Below, in pieces: positions 36,794 to 46,896 of a stretch of DNA of 64,000 nt (position 1 is the first letter of the stretch; every line of letters starts with the position of its first letter). Under the pieces are notes generated by a model. That model was not told where the DNA came from. It did not search any database and worked only from the letters and a program-made list of their open reading frames with translations. Location: the NCBI GenBank assembly GCA_024699855.1, contig JAMPIQ010000001.1, positions 5,146,001-5,210,000 on the forward strand. The letters are read 5' to 3'. A program made the translations under genes and the position numbers. The DNA comes from Aphelenchoides besseyi. Its lineage: Eukaryota; Nematoda; Chromadorea; Rhabditida; Aphelenchoididae.

Positions 36794-38386
36794 TTAACGC
36801 CCACGACCTCGACTACGACGTGACAAATTTCTTCCTGTGAATCCAATAAGCCGAGCAATATTGGCCGTTCGGAACTTTTGCATTTGGTCGGTGCTCGCTG
36901 CTTGACATCTAAATCAAGAAAACTTTAGTTCGGCTTTGAATTCGAATACTCACATGCAACCCAATCCAATGCACAGTTTTTTGACGATCGCTTCGGAAAG
37001 TGATAGCGTTTTGTTCAGTCCACTGAGTTCGATAACCGCCGGTGACATCGGGAAAATGTAGTCTGGTGCATTTAGCGTCATGTACATTGCTGCCAAGTAG
37101 GAGAACAAGCTGTCACGGTTTATTCTAAAAGCCATGTATCCGCCCTTCTTTTCGGTCAGAAAGTTGCGAAGAACGGCATCAACACATTCGGCAGGAAAGC
37201 CGGGAATCTGCTCGACGTTTTTCGGTTTGTTGATTTTGTCCGCCACACACTCCTGTGAAACAAAACAAGTGAACAGAAGACTCGGGAACTTACAACCATG
37301 ATTCGACTGAAAATCGCAGCTCGTAGTGAAACCGCGCGATACAAATCGTTTCTTCGCCGCGTGTCTGTAATTAGAACGGAAATGAACTTCGGAACATCTA
37401 CAAAATAAAACGTGTTGTCGATCTAACCAACAAGCACTCACTCAATTCCTGCAACTTAGCGTCCGTGTCGTTCGTATTGAAGAAGTTCTGCGACTCCCGT
37501 TTGTACAAATCCAATTCTTCTGATGAGTTGAAGAAGTCTTTCATATCGAAGATCTCATCCACTGATTTAGCTTCTTTGTTTATCTTCGGCAGCACCATAC
37601 TTTCTGGCTGAAAACATCTTACATTTTCACAATCGAATAGAAATCGCTCACCGCTTTTAGCATCGAAAAATCTTTTGAGAGATCGGCAGTTCCGTTCATT
37701 GTACCGTTAAGTTCCGAGGTCCCCTGTGTGGTATCCATTGCACTTTCATTCAAAGACGTGCTCATGATGCCAATGGAACTGTCGTCCAATTTTCTTCGTT
37801 CTTGAGCCTCCAACATTCTTTTCTTCTTTGTGTTACCAAATTCCATGCTCAGCGATTGCAGTCGTTCAGCCGACTCAACAGCGTTCATCGATTTATTCAA
37901 CGTGTAGTCTGTTAACGCCCGTTTCCTGAACACGGAATTCAAAAATGTTTGAAAACGTTAAACGAACCGTTTGCCTTCCAATAGTCCCGTCTTATCCAAC
38001 TCGCTTTTCGATTTGACGTCTATTCGAAGAAAAGAAACCGGTTTGAATGTGGTCTCACGTGTTGTTCGATCGTAAAACGCAACACAGTAATCAAATTCCG
38101 GATCGTTTGGCACCTCTTGAGCGATATGTCGCACCGTTTTTGTTACCTAAAGGCAAAGAACATTTTCTCAAACAAGAAGTCGTCTACTTACTCCCGTGTT
38201 CAGCTCGAAGATTCGACTTCCCTCTCGATTCACGTGTTCCGTGAAACTAAGACCCGTAGTATCGGCCAGTTGAGCGTGATCAGCATAAGCGATAAAATCC
38301 AGAGATCGACCAGTTGAAGCACTCTGACTTGTTTGCGCTTTTCCTTTGGGATTTGGCGTTGAATTCGGTTGCATTTTGATAATCAA
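36794..38386 (-). CDS. RNA polymerase I subunit RPA49/POLR1E-like
   Basis: Nucleolar transcription subunit acting with the RPA34-type partner in Pol I initiation and elongation. The N-terminal part includes SLDFIAYADHAQLADTTGLS and DYCVAFYDRTTRETTFKPVS. The family block GKRKRALTDYTLNKSMNAV through LSMEFGNTKKKRMLEAQERR corresponds to the A49 segment with FGxxKQKR. The C-terminal helical domain includes LRNFLTEKKGGYMAFRINRD and KLCIGLGC, and the last exon, placed by splice phase, ends IGFTGRNLSRRSRGRGR. It stops at TAA 36794-36796. Short introns throughout. The start at 38386 has a second in-frame ATG at 38374, and either could be used. The match to A49 is by motif order only, hence moderate certainty. 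Confidence 0.65.
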
Positions 38387-38548
38387 ACATCAAAAGAAGA
38401 ACAAATTGAAATAATTAATGATTTAAATAGACAGCATGAAAACAAATAGAAACAAGTTCATCTAAACGATTGGAAGCAAAGAATCTTTTTGATGCCAAAG
38501 CTTTTTGGCATCGTGTTACAGATCAAAAGACCATCGTTGTAAGTTGTA

Positions 38549-38741
38549 CAGGGTGGGCCAAAATGAATTGTCATCGGTTTTTTCGCAATAACTTTTTTGT
38601 CGATGATTTTTTCTGAACAAATTATACATTTTCTTGGTCCGTATGGTCCCCATTTTCAAATGGAAACAAAATTAAAATTTTGAAAATTTGAAAAAATTTC
38701 ACCTTACTCTCCCCTCTTTGGTCCAATTTGTCGATCTTGAC
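38549..38741 (+). repeat. Left terminal inverted repeat of the mariner-type element
   Basis: It pairs with 39012-39201 in reverse complement with only a few single-base differences (position 3 of the tip, and one A-run length). Confidence 0.9.
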
Positions 38742-39011
38742 TATGTTCGGTTTTCTTTGTTTTTGTCTGCAATGAGTTACACGGTCGCAGCCGCCAGTCA
38801 ATCTTGAGGAACTGAGAGCAGCAATCGTGGAAGTTGCCGACGATCTTCGACAAAATCGTGAAATGAGAACGAATAGCGGCCAATTTTCCTCGTCGTCTTC
38901 AGCAATGTTTGGATTGTGAAGGTGGTCAAGTTGAAGTCCATTAGTCATTTGTTTTGTTGTTAATTTTTTAATCAAACGCTTCAATTTTAAACATTTAAAG
39001 CTGTTTTAAAC

Positions 39012-39201
39012 AGATCGACAAAATTGGACCAAAGAGGGGAGAGTAAGGTGAAATTTTTTCAAATTTTCGAAATTTTAATTTTGTTTCCATTTGAAAATGG
39101 GGACCATACGGACCAAGAAAATGTATAATTTGTTCAGAAAAAATTATCGACAAAAAAGTTATTGCGAAAAAACCGATGACAATTCATTTTGGCCCACCAT
39201 G
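39012..39201 (-). repeat. Right terminal inverted repeat of the mariner-type element
   Basis: Reverse complement of 38549-38741; the outer end is CATGGTGGGCC followed by the TA duplication. Confidence 0.9.
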
Positions 39202-39307
39202 TATTTCAACCAAATCGACAACATTTGACAACAAGCAGTTTACTTCGAAAGCACAACCGACTAATATGCTAATTAGATTGCGAATATCAATGTCGACAAA
39301 CGAGAAT

Positions 39308-40529
39308 TCATTTCCAAATTGAGTCCAAATAATCGAAATGGTCTTCGCGCTCTTTCGACCAGTTGATTTCTTGAGGTCCAACTCGTGAGTTTTCTATTCG
39401 TTTGCCACACAATCTCTGTATATCGTTGATAAGTTTCTTGCGCATTGCCGGGAACCCAAAAATTAGATATAGAGCTGAGAAGATATTGTAAACTGCAAGG
39501 GAAAGGTAACCACACTGCAAATCGATTCTCATTTTCTTAGTTTCTCAAACTCTCACATTAGCCAGCACTTGCATAACACCCACACAAAACGGCATTCCAT
39601 GGAACAAATGCAAATAAATTTGAATGCTCGTAGTGGTTCCCGCAGAAATGACCAACACACAGAAAGCGAACAATATCGGACGAAGCACACCGATTACAGT
39701 GTCAATCTCCTTTATCAAATAGGATTCACTTAGTGACTGACTGGTGTACCAGTGGTGTTTAACCTTCTTCGACAAATATCTAAACACCTAAACGACTGTT
39801 CAACGTTTAATAGCAAAATTTAACTCACGATTACGCAATAAAGCCAAGCCATCTCACCGAAAACGTTCACATACACGATTGCAACAAGCGAATGATCTGT
39901 AAACAAGGTCTCCAACAGAATGTCGTCGAGATCGCTGTTTGGATTGAACCAAAAAGTTCCGATTGCAATTGCAACAATCAGTAGTGTTCCGACAACCAAC
40001 TAAATTTTGGTTTATTATTTTACTAAGATTTTTACCGTCATAAAGATCATCCGCTGGGCCATTCGTCCGTCAGCGTTTTCGTAGTTTGCTCTCTTTCGAA
40101 ATGCTTGCAATCGCTCGTATCCGATCATTGCGTATTTCGAGTCCATTACCAACAGCGATAGTTTGCATACGAAGAAGATCGTGTAAGCAAATGCAGCTGT
40201 CAAATAATGTCCATTGCGAAACAGAAACCAGTCTTTTGGCAGCACGGCGGTAATCGGATGAGTGAGCGAAGTGATTGCAATTGCGGTATGTGAAAATGAC
40301 TAAATGGTTGTAATTCTTATACGATTTCATGTTTCAGGTTACCAAAATTATTCGCAGATTAACACTGAACTGAGTTAAATATCGGAAACGAAACGAAAAG
40401 TACAGGTTGCTCAAAGAACAAACGATCCCCAAAGTCAATTCAACACACGGTTGAATTATCAGAAGCACATTTACTATCGACATTGTTTTCTTGCGATGCT
40501 TCGAGATGTAAGTTTTGGAGTCAATGGAT
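39308..40529 (-). CDS. Sre/Srab-like seven-transmembrane chemoreceptor
   Basis: Nematode serpentine receptor. Seven hydrophobic segments are visible: SIVNVLLIIQPCVELTLGIV, SHTAIAITSLTHPITAV, TAAFAYTIFFVCKLSLLVM, VVGTLLIVAIAIGTFWF, VAIVYVNVFGEMAWLYCVI, RPILFAFCVLVISAG and LAVYNIFSALYLIFGFP. An IGYERLQAFRKR motif follows the third, like the ER-containing intracellular loop of nematode receptor families. The SLSESYLIKEIDTVIGVLRP block before TM6 resembles the SLSERFQLKEN block of Sre/Sra receptors. The cytoplasmic tail ends EREDHFDYLDSIWK. Six short introns. The first exon and start codon upstream of 40529 were not identified. It lies in tandem with a broken paralogue. Subfamily placement is inference. 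Confidence 0.7.
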
Positions 40530-40739
40530 CTATCGTGACAAAAATTATACATGTATTTTAAAACATTAAGGACAACAAACTACTAGACACAATAATTGCT
40601 GGTTGGTTGCCTGACTTTAATTACAACTTTGGAACATTAAGATCAAACGAACGAACTCCATGTTGCCGTTTTATTGTCAACAGGATACAAAATCCATACT
40701 AAGTATCGTTTTGAAGATCATTATATAACCATCAAAAGT

Positions 40740-41355
40740 CTAATTCCATGCATCTTTCAAATAGTCAAAATGATCTTCGCGTTCAGCTATCCAGTTGATT
40801 CCTTGTGGTGTCGGTTGGACTTCTGCTCGAGATCGGCAAAATAATCGCCGGAAATCGTCTCGAAGAACTGCCTTCATGGGCGGTAGAGAATAAACCAAAT
40901 AAGCCGTTGAAAAAACGTTGTAGCAGCCAATTAAAACGTAAATCGCCTAGAACAGTCAACAGATGAATTTCAATGCACGTTTTTCAAGTAGTTGTACACT
41001 TGCTATTGCTTGTGTTATACCAGTAGCTAACTGATTGGTCGAAGTGATTTCGTAATAACCTCCACTTCTTTGATGAGATAACTTTCACTGAGACTTTTTG
41101 CTCGCCATCGATTGATGTTCACATTTTGTTGCAAACGCGTGAATTCCTGAATTCAATCTGAACGTATTTTCGTCGTGAACGTACCAAAAGACCATAAAGC
41201 CAACAGATTTCAGCCACAACATTAACGTAAAGCAAACCCAAAGATGTCCGATCCAAATTAAGTGCATTGATCAACTTCCAATCAGCAGTTTGATTCGGGT
41301 AAAGGAGGAAGTAAATGACAACCTTCACAATCAAAAACAAACTGAAGAATACGCT
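40740..41355 (-). pseudogene. Truncated paralogous chemoreceptor
   Basis: It shares TM4-TM5 (VVIYFLLYP ... LLYVNVVAEICWLYGLL), the SLSESYLIKEVEVITKSLRP block, TM7 (IYVLIGCYNVFSTAYLVY) and the tail (INWIAEREDHFDYLKDAWN) with the receptor at 39308-40529. The first three membrane segments are absent: beyond the acceptor at 41355 the sequence becomes the retroelement fragment. TM6 is also missing, and after KSLRP the frame has to jump to QLATGITQAIAS. It cannot encode a complete receptor. Confidence 0.7.
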
Positions 41356-41368
41356 CTGAAAGCTGAGT

Positions 41369-41749
41369 ATGAGGAATAGCAATTCAAGCTCGGCTGACCG
41401 CACTCTCACTTCACAATCATCACCACCTGAAGACACCAAATTCAGCTCTTTGTCAAGCGAATTCATATCTTCGCTGTTTCCCTCATGGCTCAAAATTTGG
41501 AGAATTTGGGTTTCGATAATCTGTGGTTGTAACTCTCTGTTGTTAATACGGGCTCTGAACGCCGCCCTCATCCCTCAATTTCAAACACTAGTACAAAGAT
41601 GGAATCACCGCTCGAGGACTCAACAAAACGAACCGACCTCAGAAGAACCACTGGTGACATGGAGAAACAACGACGAACAAGTGGAATTGCGAAACGAAAG
41701 CGAATGGTTGAGACGCTTGAGAACACCTCGACTTGCCATCACTAACTGA
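41369..41749 (+). pseudogene. C-terminal part of a retroelement ORF (possibly env-like), 5'-truncated
   Basis: A 126-codon frame whose left end opens at the element boundary, so most of the protein is missing. It contains a Ser/Thr-rich stretch, then a hydrophobic segment with Trp/Ile/Cys, consistent with a membrane anchor, and a charged tail rich in Arg, Glu and Asn. Its position just before the polypurine tract and 3' LTR is where an envelope-type gene would end. No conserved fusion or catalytic motif can be seen, so env is an inference from position and topology. Confidence 0.4.
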
Positions 41750-41925
41750 ATGTACACTTATCATATTCCCCGCTTTCCCAAATAACCCAATAACAATAAT
41801 TCTTCTGTTTCCCGAAGTTACTAACCCAAAAAAAACCGACTCAATAACGCTTGACCCACTAACCGCTTAAGCTCTGTCTACTCGGGAATCGAAACACCGT
41901 CAAACTTTCTCTTTGAGGGCCGGAG

Positions 41926-42253
41926 TGTCAGATTCCCGGAATCTGACAAAAACGCTCATTAATCAAAGGGACCACCCAAACGCAGATTAACGATCTGCGT
42001 TAGGTCTACGTCGGGTAGCCTGATCGTCCCGTCGATAATAAAACACGTTTTTGATTAATGAGCGACGTTCCATGCGCGAATTCGTTTTGGGCGGCTGATA
42101 ATCATTCTTTGCTCAAGCACCGACGCGACGGTTTCTTTTTTGCTTCCTCCTCCCTTTTTTACCTTACTGTATTCTTGTCAACGAGTCGTTAGGATCAATA
42201 AAGTTTATTAACCCAAGTTTGAGGTTCGTTCATTTTCCCACGTTGGTCAAACA
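41926..42253 (+). repeat. 3' LTR
   Basis: A 328-bp block starting TGT and ending ACA. The first 23 bases (41926-41948) are a perfect palindrome with 11-bp arms around a central C. Other inverted pairs are CGCTCATTAATCAAA at 41953-41967 with its complement at 42050-42064, and AACGCAGAT at 41979-41987 with ATCTGCGTT at 41993-42001. AATAAA (42197-42202) is a likely poly(A) signal. Immediately after lies a match to a nematode spliced leader. The right end abuts the inverted-duplication arm at 42254 exactly. Confidence 0.65.
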
Positions 42254-42444
42254 GTTCGCTGAAACGAGAGATCAGAAAGTAACGGGCGTGTATCTGAAGA
42301 ACTATCGACGGTTGGATGCTGGAGCTCATTCCCGTGAGTCGACCGATCAACAGCACGAAGAATGTCAATCATCTGTTCGTCCTGCATTTCGGTTCTGTTC
42401 ACTCGTTACTTTCGGTCACTCTGCTTTCAAGTCCGTCGGCTAAA

Positions 42445-43643
42445 ATGTCTTCGGCGCCGAGTGAAACCTGCGAGTGGGCCGACCATCAAGTGGCTCGTTC
42501 TATGAACTTGGCCGAGAATGTGAGTTCCAAGCGCGTAGTTTCTGTGAGTTTCGATTTCAGTTGTTCAAACGACTCGAAATGACTCAACGAGCAACCCACA
42601 CGAAGCAAAGTTCGGTGCTTCTGCGATCCGATTCGAAGGTTCGTGTAATTCACGAGTCCACTTTTCCGGCTTCCCACTCACGTCCAACCGTTCCGGGAAG
42701 GGGCGTTTGGTCGTCGTGGCTGAGCAAACGAGATCCGGAAGAAGAAAGTGATAGACAGAAGGTGAGTCCCGATCATCAGTTCGATTAGCGCGCTTCAGAA
42801 AATCGACATCGCTCGTTCGCATCGGAATGCAACTCGTTCTGCTCAAGCGCTTCCAACGGCGATCAGTCCGAAGATGATGAGTCCCTTGAAGAACTTGAAA
42901 ACAGCAGTTGAGTCCGTGGAGTCGGCGGTTTGTCTCCAGTCACAGTCCAACAACAAGTGAGTTCTTGTTGCTTGCAATCTCAACGTCGTTTAGCTGTTTC
43001 ATATCTCGGAAGGAGAGAGCAAGTGAACTCGTCGGGTGAGTTAGTTTGGCCGACAACTTTCAGTCTCCGTTTCAGAGACCACTCCACAGCGTGTTCTTCG
43101 TGTATTTTCGCCAATCAGTTGAATCGAATCGATCAATTCGAGACCGTCTTCTGCAAACCGTACAAACCGGTGGAACGCAAATCGGAGATGGAGGTTGTGG
43201 AAGAAAGGTCGGTGGTGCGGTTCGATTGTTAGCGGAGTTGTTTCAGCGAGGCTTTCATTTCGCTTTCATCAGCCGAGTACGAGGACCCTTGTGGTGAGCG
43301 CTGTGATTCGAAGTCTCAGAGCAGGTAAGTGAATAGTCGACAGTCCATTGACTGTGCGTGTTCAGGACCGTCGAGAAGCCAACGGAAGTAGCGATTGTCC
43401 GTCTGCCACCAATTGAGGTTCGTGATTTCGATTGTCCGGATTCTGATTCGGTTTCAGTTGCTAGACGGCTCAAAAGGAATCAACGCGACCATCGGCGTTG
43501 TCCTCAAGTTTCCCGATGGTCACAAAAAGCTTGTGCGGGTCGAATATGAGATGCCCGACTTCAAGACGGAACGCGTCCGAGTTATCAGCAAAGAAGACGG
43601 AAAGAAGTCGAAGGACGTGGAGTTATTCGCCGATTCAAAATAA
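42445..43643 (+). CDS. Unrecognised conserved-looking protein, right copy
   Basis: Mirror of 10636-11834. Exon 1 (ATG at 42445) ends MNLAEN at a GTGAGT donor (42511); exon 2 runs LFKRLEMTQRATHTKQ to ESDRQK. Further exons give KIDIARSHRNATRSAQALPT, then CIFANQLNRIDQFETVFCKP, AFISLSSAEYEDPCGERCD and IVRLPPIE. The final exon starts LLDGSKGINATIGVVLKFPD and ends LFADSK at TAA 43641-43643. The last 90 residues look like a small globular beta domain. In this copy the divergent partner gene is destroyed by the LTR junction, so any shared promoter is truncated about 190 bp upstream of the ATG. Confidence 0.5.
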
Positions 43644-43917
43644 ACCTTGTGATGATGAGTGATTGTCAGTTAGTCTTGCGATTGGATTTGTCTATAACTT
43701 GATTCCTCGTGAACAGAACGGGAAGGAGCTATTCTTGTTGCTGGCACTTAAGTCTTTCGTTCGTTCCGATCTTCTCGTTCACCCCCACATCCTTTTCGAC
43801 TTCTTGCTGTAAACCACGGAAAGTGTTCTACGGGCAGAGCAACCAAATGTTTGCATAAGAACTGAGAATTGAGAGGCTGTTCGGTCGACAACTGAAGTCT
43901 CATCGGTTGGTCTCTCA

Positions 43918-44660
43918 ATGGAGGGTCAGTACGAACCGATTGGAAATCCGGCCAGCCAAGTTCCACCGACACACACTCCGTCCATTCAGAAACCACAACC
44001 CGACTCGCCGGCTCCAGTCAAGAAGTCGTCTTTTGGAGTCCACACACCGACTGACATTCGACCTCGAGTTGAAGATAACCAATATGAGGTCAGCGGATTG
44101 TCGAGTTCCGAGTTCACTCCCGTCTTCAGATACCAAATTTCGTCGGAGTCCAACAACCTCCACCACAACCAGCAGTCGTCCAGTCGACGCCGATGATCGG
44201 GAACCCGGTGGTCATGATGCCGTCGAAGCGAGCGCAAAAAAACGGCGGTTCGCGTGGAAGAAGATGTGAGCTCTCGATTGTCTCTTTCACCTGAGGACTT
44301 TAGGTGAACCTTCAAACGGTGCCACCGTCTGTTCTGCTGCCTCAGTCCTCGACAGCCAACTACCAGAATTCGGAGGCCGTGGATGGAGCGGCAGTCGAAA
44401 CGCCGACTAACCAGCCGTCAGAAGCCGACCCCACGAAACAAGACGGTAGCCGGCAGCCTGTTACTCGGACCTCAACTCCATTTCCAGGTATCAAAGAAGG
44501 GGAACAAACGCCAAAAAGTAAACGTGGCTGCTCCAAATCTTACACTCGTTGTCAATGTTTCTGCATCTGGATTTGGTTGATTGTTCTTCTGCTTCTTGGA
44601 TTCGCACTCACTGCTGGCTACTTGCTTCTTGTGTCCGGTTTGTTCTTTGACGACCACTGA
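43918..44660 (+). CDS. Proline-rich tail-anchored membrane protein, right copy (frameshifted)
   Basis: Same exons as 9619-10360. A seventh A in the run inside SKRAQK (about 44238-44244) shifts the frame, so the reading becomes AKKRRFAWKKM instead of continuing to VNLQTVPPSV and the membrane anchor. The C-terminal exon itself (44304-44660) is intact. This is one of the cases where the left, not the right, arm is the intact one. Confidence 0.55.
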
Positions 44661-44826
44661 CTTCACTGATTACCATCAATAAACAGTTAGTCCCAACTAT
44701 TCGGCTAGAGCTAGTTAACCAAAACAAAAGACGAGGGCTTGGGAGACGAATGACCATTGAGGTCGGGAATATGAGGGGGAAGCGCGAACGCTGTCCCCCA
44801 AACGCAAAAAATTTAGCTGTTGGCCA

Positions 44827-46770
44827 ATGACTATGCGCCACTGCCATACGGGTCAGCCTGAAACCGGAAGTGCAATGGTCAAGCCTCACCATAATGTCGA
44901 CTCCTTGCTGATCGAGCCGAGCATCCAGCCAGGTAAGTTTCAGAGTGGACCATTCGACTGCTTTTTTCTTCGTTTATGCTTTCGAGCGCACTGATGGGTC
45001 AGACGGGCGAGCAGAGTCGAACGAACCTACGATCTCTGCGACTGCTCTGTCATTTCTACGACCTCTTTTGTTGCACTCACTCTTCTTCGATTGTACAGTT
45101 CGATTCCGATGTTAAGATCAAATTGACGTCTGTGCTTGTTTCCATTACACAGTCACTTTTGATTCTCGTCCTCGAATGGTCGAACAGTTCTAGATTGTCA
45201 ACTACTCGAGCTTGGTACGGAAGTGATCAACGTGTTTCTGCTTTCAGTCTTCAGATTTTAGGGACAGCAGATGGTTATTCCATTGATTTAGAGTATCAGC
45301 GAGCGGAATCATGAACGTGGTCCTTGGTTTCAAGAAGACCAGTTAACGCCGACTCATTACGTTGCGTGAAATGCTTCGATGTCAATATGCAAATTGGAAA
45401 GTGGGGATCCCCGGCTGTCTCTCATTCGTGTGTTTCGAGTCGGAACTGATGGTCGACTCGAATGCTCGCTCAGATTGGCGTCTTCTAACTTTCAGTTTTC
45501 AGATTGGTTCTCTGTTTCGATGGCTTACAACGCTCGTCCGATTACTTCGCTTTACGTTAACGGTCGTGATCCACTCGACAACTTGATTCTCAAGGGCAAA
45601 GTGCTTCCGATGTTTGTTGCCATTTGCACGCACATCTCACGTTCATTTTCAGCTCGCTTCTGCCGAAGTCTCATGTCCATCAACCGAAGGAATCGATGAC
45701 CATGTACTCACGTAAAGTCTTTCTGGGCGGTATTCCATCGCATTGTGCCGACGTGGAGTTGGTTCGTGTGTTCAGTCCGTTCGGCAAGTTCACGATCTCT
45801 CGTCCGAACATAGGAAGTGAGTTGAGCGCTAGTGAGTAAGTTCGATCGTTGCTGTTTAGCCGGAATTCGCTCCAAGAATTACTGTTTTTTGATCTTCGAA
45901 AAGTCCGAGTCGGTGAGCGTGATGTTGCGCTCGTTGACGGAGTTGGATGGCGGCTATTTTGCCGAGTTGTGGAGTGGCAGTCGAATGACGAAAGTGAGAA
46001 ACCAAGAGGCCTGCCAACGTGTTAATCGTGACTTCAGGTCCAAGTTCGTCCATTCAACGTTTTCGATGCAAAGTACACGAGCGCTCCGCATCGCTCCGTC
46101 AATCTCCGTTTCGCCGTCTTTGTCGGTGGAATTTCGCGTACGAGTCGTGGAGGTTTGTTGAATCGGGCTTTCCACACAAGTGATTGGACGCTTTCAGTCG
46201 ATTTGGCTCGTGCTTTTCGTTCGTTTGGCGAAGTGGCCGGAGTGACCATCGACTTGGATCCCCAACTGTTGTATCCACGCGGCACCGCGCGTGTCTTCTT
46301 CGCGTCGATGGATGGCTACGCAAAGGCGTTGTGTCAGAAGATGGTCAACGTTCCATTCGAGGGCGAACTGAAGATCTACGAAATAAAGCCGTTCGTGTTG
46401 GACAATCCGTGCGAAGAGTGCTATTCGCGTTCGATTGTCACGATCAAGGCCAAACACTTTTGTCCGTATCCGTCTTGTTTGTCCTACTACTGTGACGATT
46501 GCTGGCAACATGTCCACAATCGTATGGGTTCCAACGGACTTCGTGCTCATCACCAGCCATTCACGAAAGGAAACATAACGGTACGATTGAGTTTCTCGGT
46601 CATCTCATTGGTGGTTTCAGCCTCCACAAAGCCGTGTCTTCAATGGACATCCTATTCCACAACCACAAATCTACACCTACGTTCAACCGAAGACCCAACT
46701 GATGCCACCGGTTTGGCCACAGCCATGGTTCAACCTTGCGAACACTCACACGATGTATTCCCAATTCTAG
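44827..46770 (+). CDS. CPEB-family RNA-binding protein, right copy
   Basis: Same product as 7512-9453; the RRM and ZZ exons are identical in the two arms. Splicing is clear from RRM1 onward. LILKGK joins SHVHQPKESMTMYSRK using the AAG acceptor at about 45671 rather than the nearer CAG. RRM1 ends at MTK before a 44-bp intron. RRM2 begins VQVRPFNVFDAKYTSAPHRS and runs through the ZZ domain in one exon, and the tail PPQSRVFNGHPIPQP ends at TAG 46768-46770. Between about 44935 and 45480 the N-terminal exons remain uncertain. In nematodes such proteins act in germline mRNA control (family knowledge, not shown here). Confidence 0.85.
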
Positions 46771-46896
46771 TAGCTGTGTTTCAATTGTCGTTGTCACGTT
46801 TATTGTTTTTATTTGTTATAGCCACTTCATTGTGATTGTAAACTTTTAACTGTTCAACAAGACTTCCTCTATCACTCGACACCCTCGAGTTTATTC

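Larger units (their letters stand above)
38549..39201. mobile_element. Tc1/mariner-type deletion-derivative element with long terminal inverted repeats
   Basis: A 653-bp element flanked by TA on both sides (38547-38548 and 39202-39203), the Tc1/mariner target duplication. Its ends are inverted repeats of about 190 bp (38549-38741 and 39012-39201), starting CAGGGTGGGCC and CATGGTGGGCC respectively and otherwise nearly identical. The unique centre retains a transposase C-terminal fragment on the plus strand (VNLEELRAAIVEVADDLRQN, then in a shifted frame IAANFPRRLQQCLDCEGGQ), the typical mariner/IS630 ending. It is non-autonomous: catalytic residues are gone and the fragment is frameshifted. Confidence 0.88.
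41360..42253 (+). mobile_element. 3' fragment of an LTR retroelement
   Basis: An open frame (41369-41749) ends with a putative membrane anchor and a polar tail. About 175 bp later comes a purine-rich tract (GAGGGCCGGAG, 41915-41925), immediately followed by an LTR. The order (last ORF, polypurine tract, 3' LTR) is that of an LTR retrotransposon or endogenous retrovirus read on the plus strand. The 5' LTR, gag, pol and most of the last ORF are absent. The element is cut at its left end against the chemoreceptor pseudogene. Confidence 0.65.

Noticed and set aside
38622..38984. 120-codon minus-strand ORF inside the mariner-type element as a functional transposase
   Set aside because: It is antisense to the transposase remnant, which reads on the plus strand.
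41119..41571. 150-codon minus-strand ORF as an intact chemoreceptor N-terminus
   Set aside because: Only the part up to 41355 aligns to the paralogue; beyond the acceptor the frame is antisense to the retroelement ORF.
41970..42064. Hammerhead-type ribozyme in the LTR
   Set aside because: A GCCTGATCG sequence sits among stems, but the CTGATGA core and the matching GAAA strand are absent.
42202..42290. An SL RNA gene at the SL1-like match
   Set aside because: The downstream 70 bases lack an Sm site of the AATTTTTGG type and the stem-loops of SL RNA, and the repeat-arm sequence begins 31 bases later.
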